A stretch of 64,000 bases of DNA from Apostichopus japonicus (GCF_037975245.1 NC_092579.1:24535166-24599165), one strand, 5' to 3'; positions 36,897 to 49,754 are shown, numbered from the stretch's first letter. Program-made: numbers and translations. The notes: generated by a model not told the origin, from the letters alone.

Positions 36897-37345
36897 ATAT
36901 TACACTGGTTGACAGTTAATATAAACCTGCCTGTTGCAGTGCTGTTCTGACATTCACAGAGGAGAGGTTGGTATTAAATATTATACTGGTTGACAATTAA
37001 TATAAACCTGCCTGTTAAAGTGCTGTTCTCACATTCACAGAGGAGAGGTTGGTATTAGATATTACACTGGTTGACAATTAATATAAACCTGCCTGTTAAA
37101 GTGCTGTTCTCACATTAACAGAGGAGGGTTTGGTATTTGATATTACACTGGTTGACAATTAATATAAACCTGCCTGTTGTAGTGCTGTTCTCACATTCAC
37201 AGAGAGGTTGGTATTTGATATTATACTGGTTAACAATTATTATAAAGCTGCCTGTTAGAGTGCTGTTCTCACATTCACAGAGGAGAGGTTGGTATTTGAT
37301 ATTATACTGGTTGCAATTATTATAAACCTGCCTGTTGCAGTTGCT
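36897..37345. repeat. 81-bp tandem repeat, about 5.6 copies
   Basis: The repeated word TACACTGGTTGACAATTAAT starts at 36901, 36982, 37063, 37144, 37222 (78-bp step) and 37303. Each unit also has AAACCTGCCTGTT, GTGCTGTTCTCACATTCACA and GAGGAGAGGTTGGTATT. Because 81 is a multiple of three a repetitive frame stays open across part of it, but nothing suggests translation. Confidence 0.93.
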
Positions 37346-37550
37346 GTTCTCATATCAACAAAGGATTGAGCAGGTGTTATTGCTGTATTGAGCTAAGAGT
37401 CTTTATTGCTCAGACAAATAGGGTTAAATTTAAATCCCACTGTATGAGGTCATACATGTCTGCTTCATGCTTAGGTATGCATGGAAGGATGTGTATTTGA
37501 TATGTTGCTTGAAACAATACCATCTAAGGATAGTACAGTATGCGACCACG

Positions 37551-37800
37551 CCTTTCAACTTTGAGAGAAAGTTTGTAACATCTGTTATTGTCAATTCTGA
37601 AAGGCACCGGTTCCAGCAAAGAAGTCAACATCCTGGTGAGTCCACTGACAATTACGTGGCTAGTTTAGAGGAACTCAGTGAAACATGTCACTTCAAAAAC
37701 CATGAATGTAGAATTGGTTGGAGCCCAAATCTTTGAAGAGACTGTGAATGACTATTATGTGAAAAAGACTTGATGTTAGCCAAAGCTATTCAAGGAGGCA
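37551..37800 (+). pseudogene. Ty3/gypsy-type gag fragment
   Basis: The plus-strand frame reads NFERKFVTSVIVNSERHRFQ, then QHPGESTDNYVASLEELSET and CHF. This matches the conserved capsid stretch (ER-F--R-Q-PGES-D-YV--L-ELA-TC-F) of common animal gypsy elements. A frame break follows near 37725, after which another frame gives CEKDLMLAKAIQ, the usual continuation (L-L-E-DLTL-KA). No LTRs or pol were found nearby, so it is a short decayed relic unrelated to the intact element at 24798. Confidence 0.7.
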
Positions 37801-38321
37801 ACCTGTAATTTGTTCAACAAACTCACATTAAACCTGGCCTAAAGTTCCCAACAGTTGTAATTAAGCCTAGACTGCAGCACAAGAAGAGGGAAACTGTGAT
37901 TGGATACAGTGATGTATTAAATAGTTTGACAGATAAACATGCATTACATACTGACAGGGGTGCATGTTTTGTTGATACAGTTTGCACACTGAGAACTTTT
38001 AAAATGACTACAAAGCATGAATATCTTCCACATGCTTGGCTATAGTCAGTATTCCACATCATCAATCATTTCATCTCAGAAAGCCATGAGGAAATAGAAT
38101 ACTCTTGACCTCACTTAAATTATACAAAATGATAGACCCACTAATAAGAGTAGACCTCACCTCAGAAGAATGAACAAGTCTAGTCAATCAATAATAATAA
38201 GCCCTCAGAAAATACCAACAAACTGTGGAACATTCTAGATTATTAACAAATACCAAATACCTTACTAGAGCGTGTCATAATAGTGGATTAATCTAGTACT
38301 TTTCTAAAACTGGGTCATTCT

Positions 38322-38680
38322 TTAAAGGCATTGAAGACTCTCCCCAAACCGCGTGGGGGCATCTGAACAAGTTAACTTTATGTTGCATGCAAGTGATGTT
38401 TTGTTCATGTCGCTACAAAATGCAGACAGTAATGAAACGTGATACCTTGTTATCTTTAGCTGGACCTGAGATGTCCATCGTTTATACACTGTGCTGTGGG
38501 TATTGACCGCAGCTGTATGTACGAACTGTACACTAGTGTCTAATTACCAACGGTAGCAAGCTGTGTGTGCATTTTCTGGGATCGATGGTGGTGTCTAATA
38601 CTTCTGTTACACCTCATTTGAAACTAGGTCAGATTACCGGCATTAGACGTTTCTTTTGCGCGAGTCTTCACACCCTTTAA
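38322..38680 (+). mobile_element. TTAA-target MITE, copy C (351 bp)
   Basis: The element proper is 38326-38676, in the opposite orientation to copies A and B. TTAA flanks both ends (38322-38325 and 38677-38680). Termini AGGCATTGAAGACTC and GAGTCTTCACACCCT are imperfect inverted repeats. The internal CTGGGATCGATGGTGGTGTC is shared with the other copies. Confidence 0.78.
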
Positions 38681-39797
38681 CCTCTCCTGACAATTGTGGA
38701 CTCTCACCAAATAAAAGTGGACATAGTAAATGCTCAGCATATAACCGTTGACCTCTCTACATCCTAAGGAAGGTCACACTGGATATTTTTAGATACTCAC
38801 ATATAAAGGGGACCATTCTTTCCCCCTCCCTACAATAGTGGATCATTCAACATGTCACCTGAAGAAATGCTCAGAAACTGCAATCAGCTTTCTAATAATT
38901 TTTGCTGGTTTGCCCATGGTGCATTTGCTCTGACTCTATACCGACATTTAAAAATAACACCGGTTTACTTTATTCAGGTACCAAGTATCAAATTGATACA
39001 GTAGGTGGTTGTAAACAACAGCTCCCAATACAGTATTTCTATCGATATCAAAACATCATTTCACCTTTTACAACCTATTTTTACAAAAACAAAACTCTAC
39101 TAAGAATTTTACGTCACAAACTAAAACGGAACAAAAACTATCACAAGGAAATAATGTTGTGCACAATTTACTATTTCAAGATACAGCACAATTTTATGAG
39201 CCAACTAAATTTAATGCAAACATTTTCAATGCATTCCCTAGGTATTTTATCCTTCCATGAACAATTGAGAAACACGAATGCCTTTGATTAGCATAAGATA
39301 TAAAACTAAAGCTTCTCCAAAGAGGTCACTTCTATAAATGGATTGTTCTCATCCAACAGGCTGAACTCTTCCCTTATGAAATATATGACCTACTATTTTT
39401 ATCCTTTTTCTATTTAAGGCCCTACAGCAGTCTTAGACAAAAGTGTGGACACTTCAATTAAGATGTACAAGAACCATCTACTTGACTCTACATCCCCACA
39501 GCCACGTTCAATTGATCGCTTCAGTATGACATCTTTGGTTCATTTCTAGGACAAGAACTAATTTCTCAAGGGTATCCCTTGAGAAATGATCTACCCGAAG
39601 TGAGAACCCATTCTGCCTTTGACACTTCTTCCTAGGGGATGTTGACATCTAATTATCTAATGTCTATTTACTGTATTATTTAGTTAAAGAATTAACTCCA
39701 CCCTTCACATTTTCATCCGAAGCAGATCTAAGGAAAAATTAAACATGCAGTATAACTGTACATCAACCCTATCACTAACTTCCACACTGACCTAGCA
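38681..39797. other. non-coding, with one perfect hairpin
   Basis: Contains a perfect hairpin at 39561-39587 with 12-bp arms (ATTTCTCAAGGG / CCCTTGAGAAAT) and a 3-nt loop. A frame at 38902-39291 is open for 129 codons, but its AT-driven composition and lack of recognisable motifs do not support a gene. Confidence 0.5.
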
Positions 39798-40190
39798 ATG
39801 TCTTCATTCTTTGCTCTTAAAATTCCAGGAAATGAGCTATATGAGTTGTCACCAGTTTACTTGCAGGAAATAATCCATATCCACAAGCCTTCTCGCATTC
39901 TTCGGTCATCCTCTGAAACTTCTGCTCTCACAACTTGTAGATCAAACAAGCAAGTTGGGGAGAAGATTTTAGCCATGTCGCACAGTTGTTGTGGAACAAG
40001 TTACCATCAGAAATACAAAGCCTTACCTCTTTCAGCACATTCAAATTAGCGTTAAAGACGTTTTATTTCAAACAAACCTATGGTTAAGTGTATTGCAATT
40101 GTATTTTTGTATTTATGTTTTGTTAAGCGCATTGAACCCTGGGATTTTGCGTTATATAAGCACCGGTGTAATAATAATAATATTACGTCA
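39798..40190 (+). pseudogene. LINE (CR1/L2-like) reverse transcriptase C-terminus and 3' tail
   Basis: The frame reads LYELSPVYLQEIIHIHKPSR and LRSSSE, then shifts to LWNKLPSEIQSLTSFSTFKL followed by ALKTFYFKQ. This is the characteristic end of CR1/L2-type polyproteins (L-P-YL-ELI--Y-PSR-LRS ... WN-LP--IR----L--FK--LKT-LF). After it comes a 3' untranslated tail with AAGCGCATTGAACCCTGGG, TATATAAGCACCGG and a short (TAA)n, the usual LINE 3' microsatellite. The copy is 5' truncated and frame-shifted, which is typical of dead LINE insertions. Confidence 0.75.
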
Positions 40191-40261
40191 ACCAAGAAAA
40201 TAGAATTCTTTGTTTTTGTGACATTGTTAGAGTACTTACATTAAAAGGAAAGGGAGGGAGT

Positions 40262-40502
40262 GGAGGAGGAGGAGGAGGAGGAGGAGGAGGAGGAGGAGGA
40301 GGAGGAGGAGGAGGAGGAGGAGGAGGAGGAGGAGGAGGAGGAGGAGGAGGAGGAGGAGGAGGAGGAGGAGGAGGAGGAGGAGGAGGAGGAGGAGGAGGAG
40401 GAGGAGGAGGAGGAGGAGGAGGAGGAGGAGGAGGAGGAGGAGGAGGAGGAGGAGGAGGAGGAGGAGGAGGAGGAGGAGGAGGAGGAGGAGGAGGAGGAGG
40501 AG
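40262..40502. repeat. (GGA)n microsatellite, about 80 perfect units
   Basis: Some 240 bp of uninterrupted GGA, all purine on the plus strand, directly after a purine-rich AAAGGGAGGGAG. Frames of poly-Glu (plus) and poly-Pro (minus) are by-products. Confidence 0.98.
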
Positions 40503-43500
40503 AGAGAATCATATCATCATGAAGTAATGTCCAACAAGCATTGGTAGACTGTGACCCAGACACAGGTCTCACAGATACTGTGCACAAGTCCATACAATAA
40601 ATGGACAATTTGGCCTTGTGTTATTAAAGATTTGTTTCCGATGGATTTAGACAGTTGATGTGATAAATATATGCAATTAAATGCAGGCAGGCGCTGTGCA
40701 CACAGCAGACACAGGCATACCTTCCTAACCGCTGATATTATATAGTTACGAATTGTTAGCATTACACACATTTCAAAGTTGTGAGGCTGAAATCTTAGAT
40801 GATAACTCAGAAAAATTTATTCAGGTTAAAAGGGTGGCTTGATAGTTCCGTAAGATTGAATGGAGAACCATGTACAAGCCACAACTAGCTCCAAACACAA
40901 TTGGTTTTAATGTGTTTTATGTCCTTAAGCACTGACAGAGGATCCTTAAAGGGGAGCAACACTGGCTGCTTGTCTCTTCACATACTTTTAGTATACATAT
41001 TTACGTCAACAATAATGACCTTTATCTTGTCTGTCCTTTACTACTTCATTGAATAAAAATACATTCAAATTCCCCGCCCTTGTCCCATTGCATGTCACCA
41101 TATTGGAGGAGAGGGAGGCAGACTATCAGCTGTTTACAACGTCATACATGCACCTGAGAGAGTTCCTAGAAATGTGTTGCCAACTTACATAATATTTACA
41201 CAATTAATGTTACCCAACTTGTAGGACTTTGGAATATTTATAAAAATGTTAAATACCTTCAAAATTCAATATTAAATGTAAATTTGAATGATAGATGCAT
41301 ACATACGCTGAATGTGGTTTATACATTAAATTTTATAAAATCGGTATTTAGCAAGCTGACGGTCAACACAGACGCACATTAAATTGTTAACATCCGAATT
41401 CTGGGCTACAGCTCAATCACTTTCTTCTGAAATTACAATTTTTTCGTCGCACCGTTTGTTGAGGTGATGGAGTAAGTTCTACGCAATAGTCATCTGGGTT
41501 AATGTGTGTCGAGCAGTGTTACTATTACTAAGTTATATAGTGACTACTTGTTACCGGTACTATGGTTGTGATGGACATTGAACCAAACAATATTTTGGCA
41601 TAGGCTACATCTGGTCTGTATACATAACTCAAAATCATTTGGTCCGCAAGATGTCTCTATGATGACTTAAGATATTTATTCTTTAGATTTCTGGATAATA
41701 ATGTCCGATTCAACCGTTGTAATATTTTGAAAATCTGTGATAGTTTAGTATTTTCAGCATATACCGTACTCAAGCATTGTTTTGTGTGCAGCGGTACTAC
41801 AAGGGAATCTGCATAGAGGCAAGTCTGACTCTCCGGAGGTGCATGTGTCACGTCATTAAAACGTTGCATTTCACAAAAACATGGCAACTTGCAGAGAGCG
41901 TGGGTGAGATTTCATAACAAAAAATTGTGTTACCATCGATATGGAGTTTTAATAATTTTAAGTGGTATCCTCCTGATTGTAGATATATATTTGAACTTTG
42001 GTCACTGCTTAAGGGGCTCTACAACAGTTTACCTCTAACATTATGTAGGGGTTGTCAGTGTAATACTAAACATGAGGAATTAAACTAATGAAACAAGGAT
42101 CAAGTGTGGTTTTATCTGTCTGTCCAACAAGATGAAAAGTTTAAGTGCAAGCTGTTAGTTTGGTTTGCAAGCTAACGATCTACATGACTATTTTTCCAAG
42201 ATAGCCATCTAGACAATGATGACAATATGAAATCCTCTGGTATCTCTTATCTGTTAATAATGATGACAGCTTTAAAACTGTGTGTAGTTAGCGTGGGTTG
42301 ATAGTGTAAGATAAGTACCATCTTACTCATAGATAAGTTTTACAACTGTTTTGTATGTCTGAATTGTACAATGCATAGCCAATATATAAATCAGTAATGT
42401 CAAGCACAGGTTAAACAATCAAAGAACATAAATAGATAACTGGTTTGCCAACAAACATTCAAATCCTTATATCTTAATTGTTATTAAACTTTCTAATTAC
42501 ACCAAGTTTTGTTGTTGCATGCATGAATTTTGCTTTAGAAAAGAGCAAAGTACCTTGATAGTATAAATTTTTTAGTTCTTCTACAAATGTACCCCTAGCT
42601 ATACACACCTTTTGTATTACACAAAAACTTTAGATAGTAGAGAGCACTACCAACCTTTAGCTGACATCAGCTGAAACATAACAACATACTAACCAATTTC
42701 AATTGCATTAAGTTCTAAACGGCAAAATGTGCTTGATCTTCTGAAAGATTAGTATTCATACTCAGGTTTTCATTCTTGCTGTAATAAGGGAAGTCCAGTT
42801 GAAAGAAGCCTCCCATGACAGATATGAGAAATGTTGTCAGTTGCATAGCTAATACTAAGTAGGTGCATTGATGTCAGTATCTGACCATTTATATGATCTC
42901 CTGAATATAATTTACCTCAGTGTAAAACATATAGGTTAAGAGGATTTCAATATGACAGGTCATCATAAACAACAAACAGATTGACTTTATTTGCTGATTC
43001 TGTAATTGTGTTAATAAGCAATCAAGTATTAGACAGAGAGCCTTACAATCAGGAGATTAATAAATACAAACTTGCGGATGGAGAGGTAAGTATGGGACTC
43101 AACTTCATTAATGAAAAAGTTCATTCTCCTAAAGAAGAAACAAGAATCTGATGATTCTAATAACGAGAAAACGGAACGGTATTGCTCTCTCTCTCTCTCT
43201 CTCTGAGACGCATCATGGAGTTAAAGTCAAATCACAGCACTAATACATGTGGGCGATAAGAAAACTTAAACACAGGTACTGTCTCCACCTTGCAGTAAAC
43301 ACAGAGGAATGAGGACTCATCTACTTGCTGACTGAATACTTTAAGACATCAAAACTTCAACTAGATTAAAAAAACATTTGTAATCTTAATTGTAATTGCT
43401 ACTAAGTGAATGTTAATATAAGTGTTATTCAATTACGTTGCCCAGAAACTTTCAAAGTATGTCGCATGGGGAAAATGTATCAGAGTATTCAAACTATGAC
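40503..43500. other. non-coding, no gene recognised
   Basis: No exon with paired splice signals or homology was recognised. A short (CT)n tract lies at about 43185-43204. Confidence 0.45.
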
Positions 43501-43508
43501 ACCATGAC

Positions 43509-45231
43509 TTGTGTTCAAACGATTAACCTAATGGGAATCGGAATCGGTACGAATATTGCATAATCGGAACATAATCGGAATCGGTAAAAATTACGTGGAA
43601 TACCAGTTATGTCATACCGATTATTCAAAAACATATGGAAGGTGAAAATATCATTATTCAAAAACATATGGAAGTTGAAAATATCAACTGATGTATTAGG
43701 TTTGTTCTTTTACTACGAAATATTAAAATAAGACACCCTCTATACGTCTTTCACAGTGTATACTTTCATCAATTTACGCCGATTTTGCTTCCCTCGTGGT
43801 TAGTGACTTAAAATTTCTTGGCACAGTAAGCATAGCAGCAATACCAATTTCGCGAATTAACTAATGTGATTGACAGGGTCGGAAATAAGCGGGGGCGATG
43901 GGCGATTCGCCCTCGCAAGTGCTAAAAAGCCCTCCTAAAGCACAATTACGAGTGCGAAAAGAAATATAAGAAAATCGCTCTCGTTATATCAGGTGTATGT
44001 GTAAAATTAATTGTGACATGCATTTGCTTTAGCTAGGAATTGCAGTTGCAGCGCGAATCGCGCAAACAGTTTTCACATCCCGCATCAAATTTGAAGCAGT
44101 GCGGGAGGGTCGCGCACAATCACCGGGAAGTTCCCGTGGCAAATTACGGCCTGCACGAAGCAATTTCAGTACCAGCGAAAATAACCTAAAATCCTCACAA
44201 ATCTCCGACCACATGGTAGCCTTACTTCACACTAAGTCAACTGCATGGAAATCTAACCTTGCCATCTGTTTATTCGCTCTAGTTGTGTCGCAAATAAAAA
44301 ATAAAAATATCCACAGAAACTGCAATCTTCGACCACATGTTAGCCTAACAACCACACTAAGTCAATGGGAAATGAAGCCTAACCATCGGTTTGCAAAAAA
44401 AAAAAAAAAAAAATGCGTAGCTTACTTTACAACTTTCAATTTGCTGGAAATCGGCATTTGTTTGGAAGGTACTGTAAGTGATATGTCTTATAGAGGGAAT
44501 GTTATATTTTATATTGGAGTAGTTTCTAGTTGTTATTATTTCTTTACATCAATCTGGTATTACATTTTATAGTAATTTTAAACAAGTTACGATGGTACAA
44601 TTTGCTTTTCAGTTTGATTGGCTTACATTTTTTAAATGAACCTGAATGGAGTTAAATAGGTAACGAATAGGTATGTTTAACTTCAAGTTCGTAACATTTC
44701 TATTTGTTCATAAACGGTATCATACTGAAAATAAGTACAAAATAATGTCGGAATGAAGGCAATATGTCATTAAAATTTACACTTTGGTAAAGATTGAAGA
44801 TGGATGGTTTGTCTGAGATACTTTTTGAGATGGATATTTTGAGTAACTATTCTTAGCCCATTTCAAGCCATTAACAGGTGACATTTACGTCGAGATGGTT
44901 AGGCCATTCGCTTAGCACAGTGCTGACTAGGTAGGATGTCATATTTCCGTATTTTGGAAATTTAAAAATAAAAAAAAACTTTTTTCTTTCCGAGAAACTC
45001 CAGAGGTAATTTGGTACATACAAAATGATAACTTAGAGCCTTGTATAACAACGAAGCAAAAGGAAACAGGGGAAAATGACAACAATAATTGTTTCTGTCA
45101 AACTTTATTGCCGATTTCGTATATACGGGATATTTTCTCATTTTCAAATAATCGGAATCGGAATTGGTACGATTATGAAAAAAACAATCGGTAATCGGTA
45201 TTTTCTGTTATGCATAATCGGTTGAACACTA
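43509..45231. mobile_element. non-autonomous hAT-like element, second family, copy 1 (1723 bp)
   Basis: An exact 8-bp target duplication ACCATGAC lies at 43501-43508 and 45232-45239. The right end CGGTTGAACACTA mirrors the left end TTGTGTTCAAACG with a few mutations; the intact left terminus in the copy at 63256 is TAGTGTTCAACCG. Both ends carry arrays of AATCGGAATCGG and AATCGGTA-type subterminal repeats. An open stretch at 44099-44572 has no transposase motif, so the element is probably non-autonomous. Confidence 0.88.
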
Positions 45232-45239
45232 ACCATGAC

Positions 45240-47455
45240 TTGATCCATTGAATGTCAACTGACTAGTCAAGCTATAGAACTGCATTGTTATGGTATTTAA
45301 ATATAAACAACAATATTATTTACCAAAATCAATTGAAAAGTTTGTTAATAGTATCATCATAAAAGGGTATAACAGAGGCAGAGAGTAATAGTCCAGACAA
45401 TGCAGCTAATTGTTACAATTTTAAAATTTGCTATTTCTACAAATGTCAGGCTGCTAATATAGATGCTGTACTGTGCAGATACCTTGCAATACTCTGGTAC
45501 AGCTCACTGTTCAGTACCTCCTTCACACCATCAACTAGCATAACATCCAAAAGAGAGAAACAGACATATCTGGCCTCTCCATCTTAAATAATTCATCCAT
45601 GATATGTAATGAAAGAAAAAAAATGAGAAAATTTTGTGAGTAGCTTAATCAGTAAGATAGTCCCTGGTAATGGCTGAGTGTAATCCAAGAGTTATATATC
45701 GATCTACTCTTCTCAGAATATCTCTAGCTGGGTAAGCATGCTCTTAAAGATATCATCCAGGGCAGCAGCCGTCTGCCATCAGCAATTATTTACGATTCTT
45801 TTCACATATGACACGCTTGCAGAGTGGCATTGCTTCAAATAAGGCAGTAATACAATTCCATCTTTGGAAATCACTGCTATTCTTGAGATAAAATGTGGAT
45901 AACAGAGAAAAATGCTACTTCCTTGTTTACAAGTAAAACACTGTCAGTTTCTGAAATCAATGACTGTCAGAAGTAATAATCTTTATGATAGATGGTAGCT
46001 CACAACCACTACCGATTGTCGTTGAGAATGTTGTACTTCACTGTACATGCCCACTAGAAGCACAACATCAGTGTGCATTATTCCTACTCAAATCCAGTCA
46101 CATGATTTTGTTGTTATTTGCTGTCAGATTAACAGACACTACAGATGAACATATCTATGAAAAAACTAGGAAAACATCCCCGAATCAACTAACTTGGCAT
46201 CCATCTTTATCTGCTAAATATTACCATAGATTTTTACCGAAATATTTAGGTTTGTTTGTATAAATTGCAAGCTTCACTGACTGAAGCTACAGTATAATTA
46301 TACAAGAAACATCAATTGCAATTTGTACACATACAGTAGGATAGAACTAATGCATAGATAGTATAACAACTTATAATCGGCCATAACCACATGGTGGTAA
46401 ATTACTTCTGTGTCATTTTCATCACGGAGCAGTTTCTTGCTGCAAGAAAATGCTAGGCCTTAGTGAAGGGAGGGAATCAATAAAAACCCTGTGAGAATTA
46501 AATTCAGTTATTTCCCTGGCAATATCACAACCATTACAAGCCAATGACAAAATGCAAAATGTCACACTCAAGTCCTACCAGGTGGGCTAGAGGTCAATTT
46601 AATAACAATTAATGGACATCTACTTATGAAAACTAAATGTTATCAATTAAAATGAAGTCACATATATTGGTTCTTTGTTATGTAACACTTGTACCACCCA
46701 GCTGTTGTACTAGAAGTAGCTTTCACTTGCAGTCATAGGCCAAAATCAAACAACCAATTTCACTTCCAGGGGTTGATCCGGCCAAGAAAATGGGCAAGTG
46801 CAAAGCTCATCTTACATTTTTTTTTTAAAGAAAATTTGCTGAGAATAAATGTGATCCAATAGCTTGATGTACATATCAGAAACAAACTAGGTTGGTTCAC
46901 CATTCTAAAAATAGAAAACCGAGATCAAATCTTGCACGATACCTGGAGGGAATTTCATTTTGCAAACCCAGTGCAAACCAGCAGAGTGGCTTGAATATGT
47001 AAAGCCAAATAAATAACCCTTTATATGAGAAGTGTTTCCAATCAGCATTTGAGATTATAATCCAAGTTCCAACACAGTAAGCTTGTTGAAGGGAAAGTGA
47101 TGGAGATAGAAATATCTCATCAAAAGTTTGGGTGTGTCCCCAAATTTGGCACTTCCTACTGATGTGTGCTGTGTTCAGTGATGTATGCATGAGAGGCAAT
47201 GTCTGCAAATTATCTGCAACCTAGGCTACTACTACTAGAACTACTGTAGTAGGCCTATGTTCAATGAAGCTGTCCCTATGGACAATGTCAGGTTTAAAAA
47301 CACATTAGGAGTCTGAGTGCTAGGGTGTGTCAACTAAAATTATTAATTTTTCCAGTAGATAGGTTTCCTGTTCTCTTCAACATTTGTTATTAGTGTGGCT
47401 GTGAAACAAATCTTCTGATATGAAGCTCCATGTTATGTCTTTTCATAATGACCAG
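45240..47455. other. non-coding, no gene recognised
   Basis: Small frames only; nothing supported by homology or by paired splice signals. Confidence 0.4.
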
Positions 47456-47677
47456 TGCAAGCAAATCAACTTAATTTCAAGAATAAATTTCTCATCTTTA
47501 TACCCACCCTTTGACAGAAGTATTAATGTGAATGCCAATATTTCCCATATTGTGCTAAAAAGGAGATCAAGCAGTACAACAATACAGCAATTTAATGAAA
47601 CAGTCACAAGTATTGCCCGTAATGACTTGAACAGCAAAATGCTTGCTATGAAATTTGTTCCTTTCCTTAAAATGTAA
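47456..47677 (+). CDS. weak candidate exon, unassigned
   Basis: After an acceptor-like TCTTTTCATAATGACCAG, 73 open codons (begin CKQINLISRINFSS, include NVNANISHIVLKRRSSSTT, end MKFVPFLKM) run to a TAA. Composition is protein-like, but no family was recognised and no strong donor lies inside; GTAATG after ATTGCCC and GTAAAA near the stop are possible. It could be a terminal exon or a chance frame. Confidence 0.22.
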   Translation, partial: CKQINLISRINFSSLYPPFDRSINVNANISHIVLKRRSSSTTIQQFNETVTSIARNDLNSKMLAMKFVPFLKM

Positions 47678-48149
47678 AATGATATAAAATAAAAATCAAG
47701 AAAATGCAGGTTAATGTAGTTTTTCAGTTTTGGTTTCAAAAATTGATACAACTTGCATATAATTGACAATATCAGTTACGATTTTACAATGACATTATGT
47801 TAAAACTGCTGGTATTGGTTAGGCTAATTGAATATCCAGTTTCATATACCCGTTGTCACTGAAGACTGCAAAATGCCAATTTTAAGTTTGAAATATTTCA
47901 ACTTTTACTCAAATATTTACTAGCTTTTCAGTCAATCAAGCTAGTGACATACACTGTTATAGGATTTAGCAAAGAATAGCATCACAACGTTTATGAAATC
48001 AGAACTAGCTGCCTACTCTATCTACTGTTGAATGCTCTATAGCTGATTCAGTCAAGACCAGAAAGCATGCATAAAAACATTTTTATCCGTATTATGAATT
48101 CCCTTAAAACACATACAAATGGATGTATCATGACGGCCTTATCCCTTTC

Positions 48150-48191
48150 TATCAGTTAGGTTCTATCAGTTAGGTTCTATCAGATAGGTTC
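48150..48191. repeat. short tandem repeat, 16-bp unit, three copies
   Basis: GGTTCTATCAGTTA repeated three times with minor change (last copy CAGATAGGTTCC). Confidence 0.85.
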
Positions 48192-48408
48192 CTTACAATC
48201 ACATTATTTATGTTGAGGCACTTAGTTTGCAGAAATTAGCCCTTTGGCACAATGAGCATGTTAAAGTTCTGTTCACAGAATATGACAAAATAATGCATGG
48301 ATTTGTTTGTACATAAACAGCATTCCTTGTAAAATGATTCCAATTCGGTTACATCAGGACACAATAAATTAAGGTTAACTACATCACCCTGAAGTGCATT
48401 GTGCACAG

Positions 48409-48555
48409 CTTTGCATGTTCCAAAAATAGACCAGGAACTGAAACATTATCTTCAAAGGAAAACATCATTGAACCTTTATACCTACATCTCTGTAGTAGAC
48501 CCCCTTAACAAGATTGCTATTTCTGTCACTACAAGGATAATTACAAACTTTGCCT
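48409..48555 (+). CDS. weak candidate exon, unassigned
   Basis: The acceptor CATTGTGCACAG is followed by an open frame (LHVPKIDQELKHYLQRKTSL then NLYTYISVVDPLNKIAIS) up to a donor-like GTGAGG at 48556. The open frame itself continues to 48677. The end phase (one base) fits the two-base start of the candidate at 51377. No family was recognised, so it remains speculative. Confidence 0.25.
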
Positions 48556-48691
48556 GTGAGGGTTACAGCCCATTAATACTCGAGTTACAAAAGATCCCTC
48601 ATATAGAATCTTCATTAAGCTTTAGAGGATACAGTTTCACAAGTCACTGCAGGCTATATGAACTGATTCCCTCTTAACCCTTTCATCAAAC

Positions 48692-48722
48692 CATGGAGCT
48701 ATAATCTGTTTATAGCTCCATG
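48692..48722. other. perfect hairpin, 12-bp arms
   Basis: CATGGAGCTATA and TATAGCTCCATG separated by seven bases. Direct repeats ATCAAACC flank it (48686 and 48723 regions), hinting at a small insertion. Confidence 0.8.
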
Positions 48723-49103
48723 ATCAAACCTGCAATCCAGACTTGTAGGCTGAAAAAGTAGCACATGTTTGCAAGTCTCTATCTGGTTTGCAGTTACCAG
48801 AATGATGTTTGGCAGCAGAATGCAATTGATCCAACCTGATTAAAGAAAAACCTTGCAAATTTTCAGTTGAAAGGAGTTGGAAGGAATACCTGGCAGAGCA
48901 ATGGCACAAAATATAGCCTGATGAAAATGAGTTGGTAATTGTTAATGATTGGTTCAGTTGTCATACATGTTTATGTTATATGAAAGAGGACAATAAAAGA
49001 AACACAATGGTGAAAAAACTGTTCAAATATCTTTTTCGGTTAAAGAAATATTCAAGTGTAAAGTTTTATCAGATTGTGTAGAAACTGCTGAAATCTGACT
49101 AGC

Positions 49104-49345
49104 TGTGATGTCACATCCTCACATTCCTGAAAAGTCTTTGTTTTTTTTCTCTAAATATTTTGTGAGATTTCATGACTTTCAACCAAAAGATATGTCAGGA
49201 GATCTCATATTTGTCAAAGGAAGTATTTGAGATTAAACATCTGAAGAATTTTGATTATATTATTTTCAAATGTGTTAAAAAATGTAAATAATTTTTAAAG
49301 AAATATATTCGTAAATGTTAAGGAAGTGAGGATGTGACGTCACAC
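49104..49345. mobile_element. small element with CREB-like inverted termini
   Basis: The left end TGTGATGTCACATCCTCAC and the right end GTGAGGATGTGACGTCACA are near-perfect inverted repeats about 240 bp apart enclosing an AT-rich core. The termini contain TGACGTCA-like palindromes. No clear target duplication was seen, so the outer boundary and superfamily are uncertain. Confidence 0.6.
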
Positions 49346-49688
49346 CCTCATAGTAAGTCTTTCTACACCAGTCGTATTCAAAGAAATTTTGATATCTTCA
49401 AAGTGTCATATCTCCTTAACAGAGCATGCTATCATGGTAGTTTCTTCACTGTTCTTTTTGTCATTTTGTGCTCTTTCATACAAAATAGACATGTCAAACA
49501 CCTGAACCAATCCTTTAAAGACTGTTATACTTCCAGATCATGTCCATTACCTGTCGGTATATTCCACTATTTAGTAGGGGTGTTTTGTGTAGAATCTAAA
49601 ACAGTTGTGGTAACTGAACTTTGTATGTAGAATCTAAAACAGTTGTTGTACTGAACCTTGTAGAAGGTAGTCGGGTGGGTGGTAAGAA

Positions 49689-49754
49689 CAGGGAGTTGTT
49701 ATGGAACAACTTTAAACCATCAGAGCAGGGAGTTGTTTCCATAACAACTCCCTG
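49689..49754. other. long inverted repeat, about 22-bp arms
   Basis: CAGGGAGTTGTTATGGAACA (left, from 49689) pairs with TGTTTCCATAACAACTCCCTG-type sequence (right, to 49754) with one extra T. The loop contains a further CAGGGAGTTGTT copy, so the structure can slip. Just upstream (49589-49650) is a direct repeat GTAGAATCTAAAACAGTTGT. Confidence 0.75.

Noticed and set aside
40183-40608. Poly-Pro and poly-Glu open frames.
   Set aside because: Produced entirely by the (GGA)n microsatellite.
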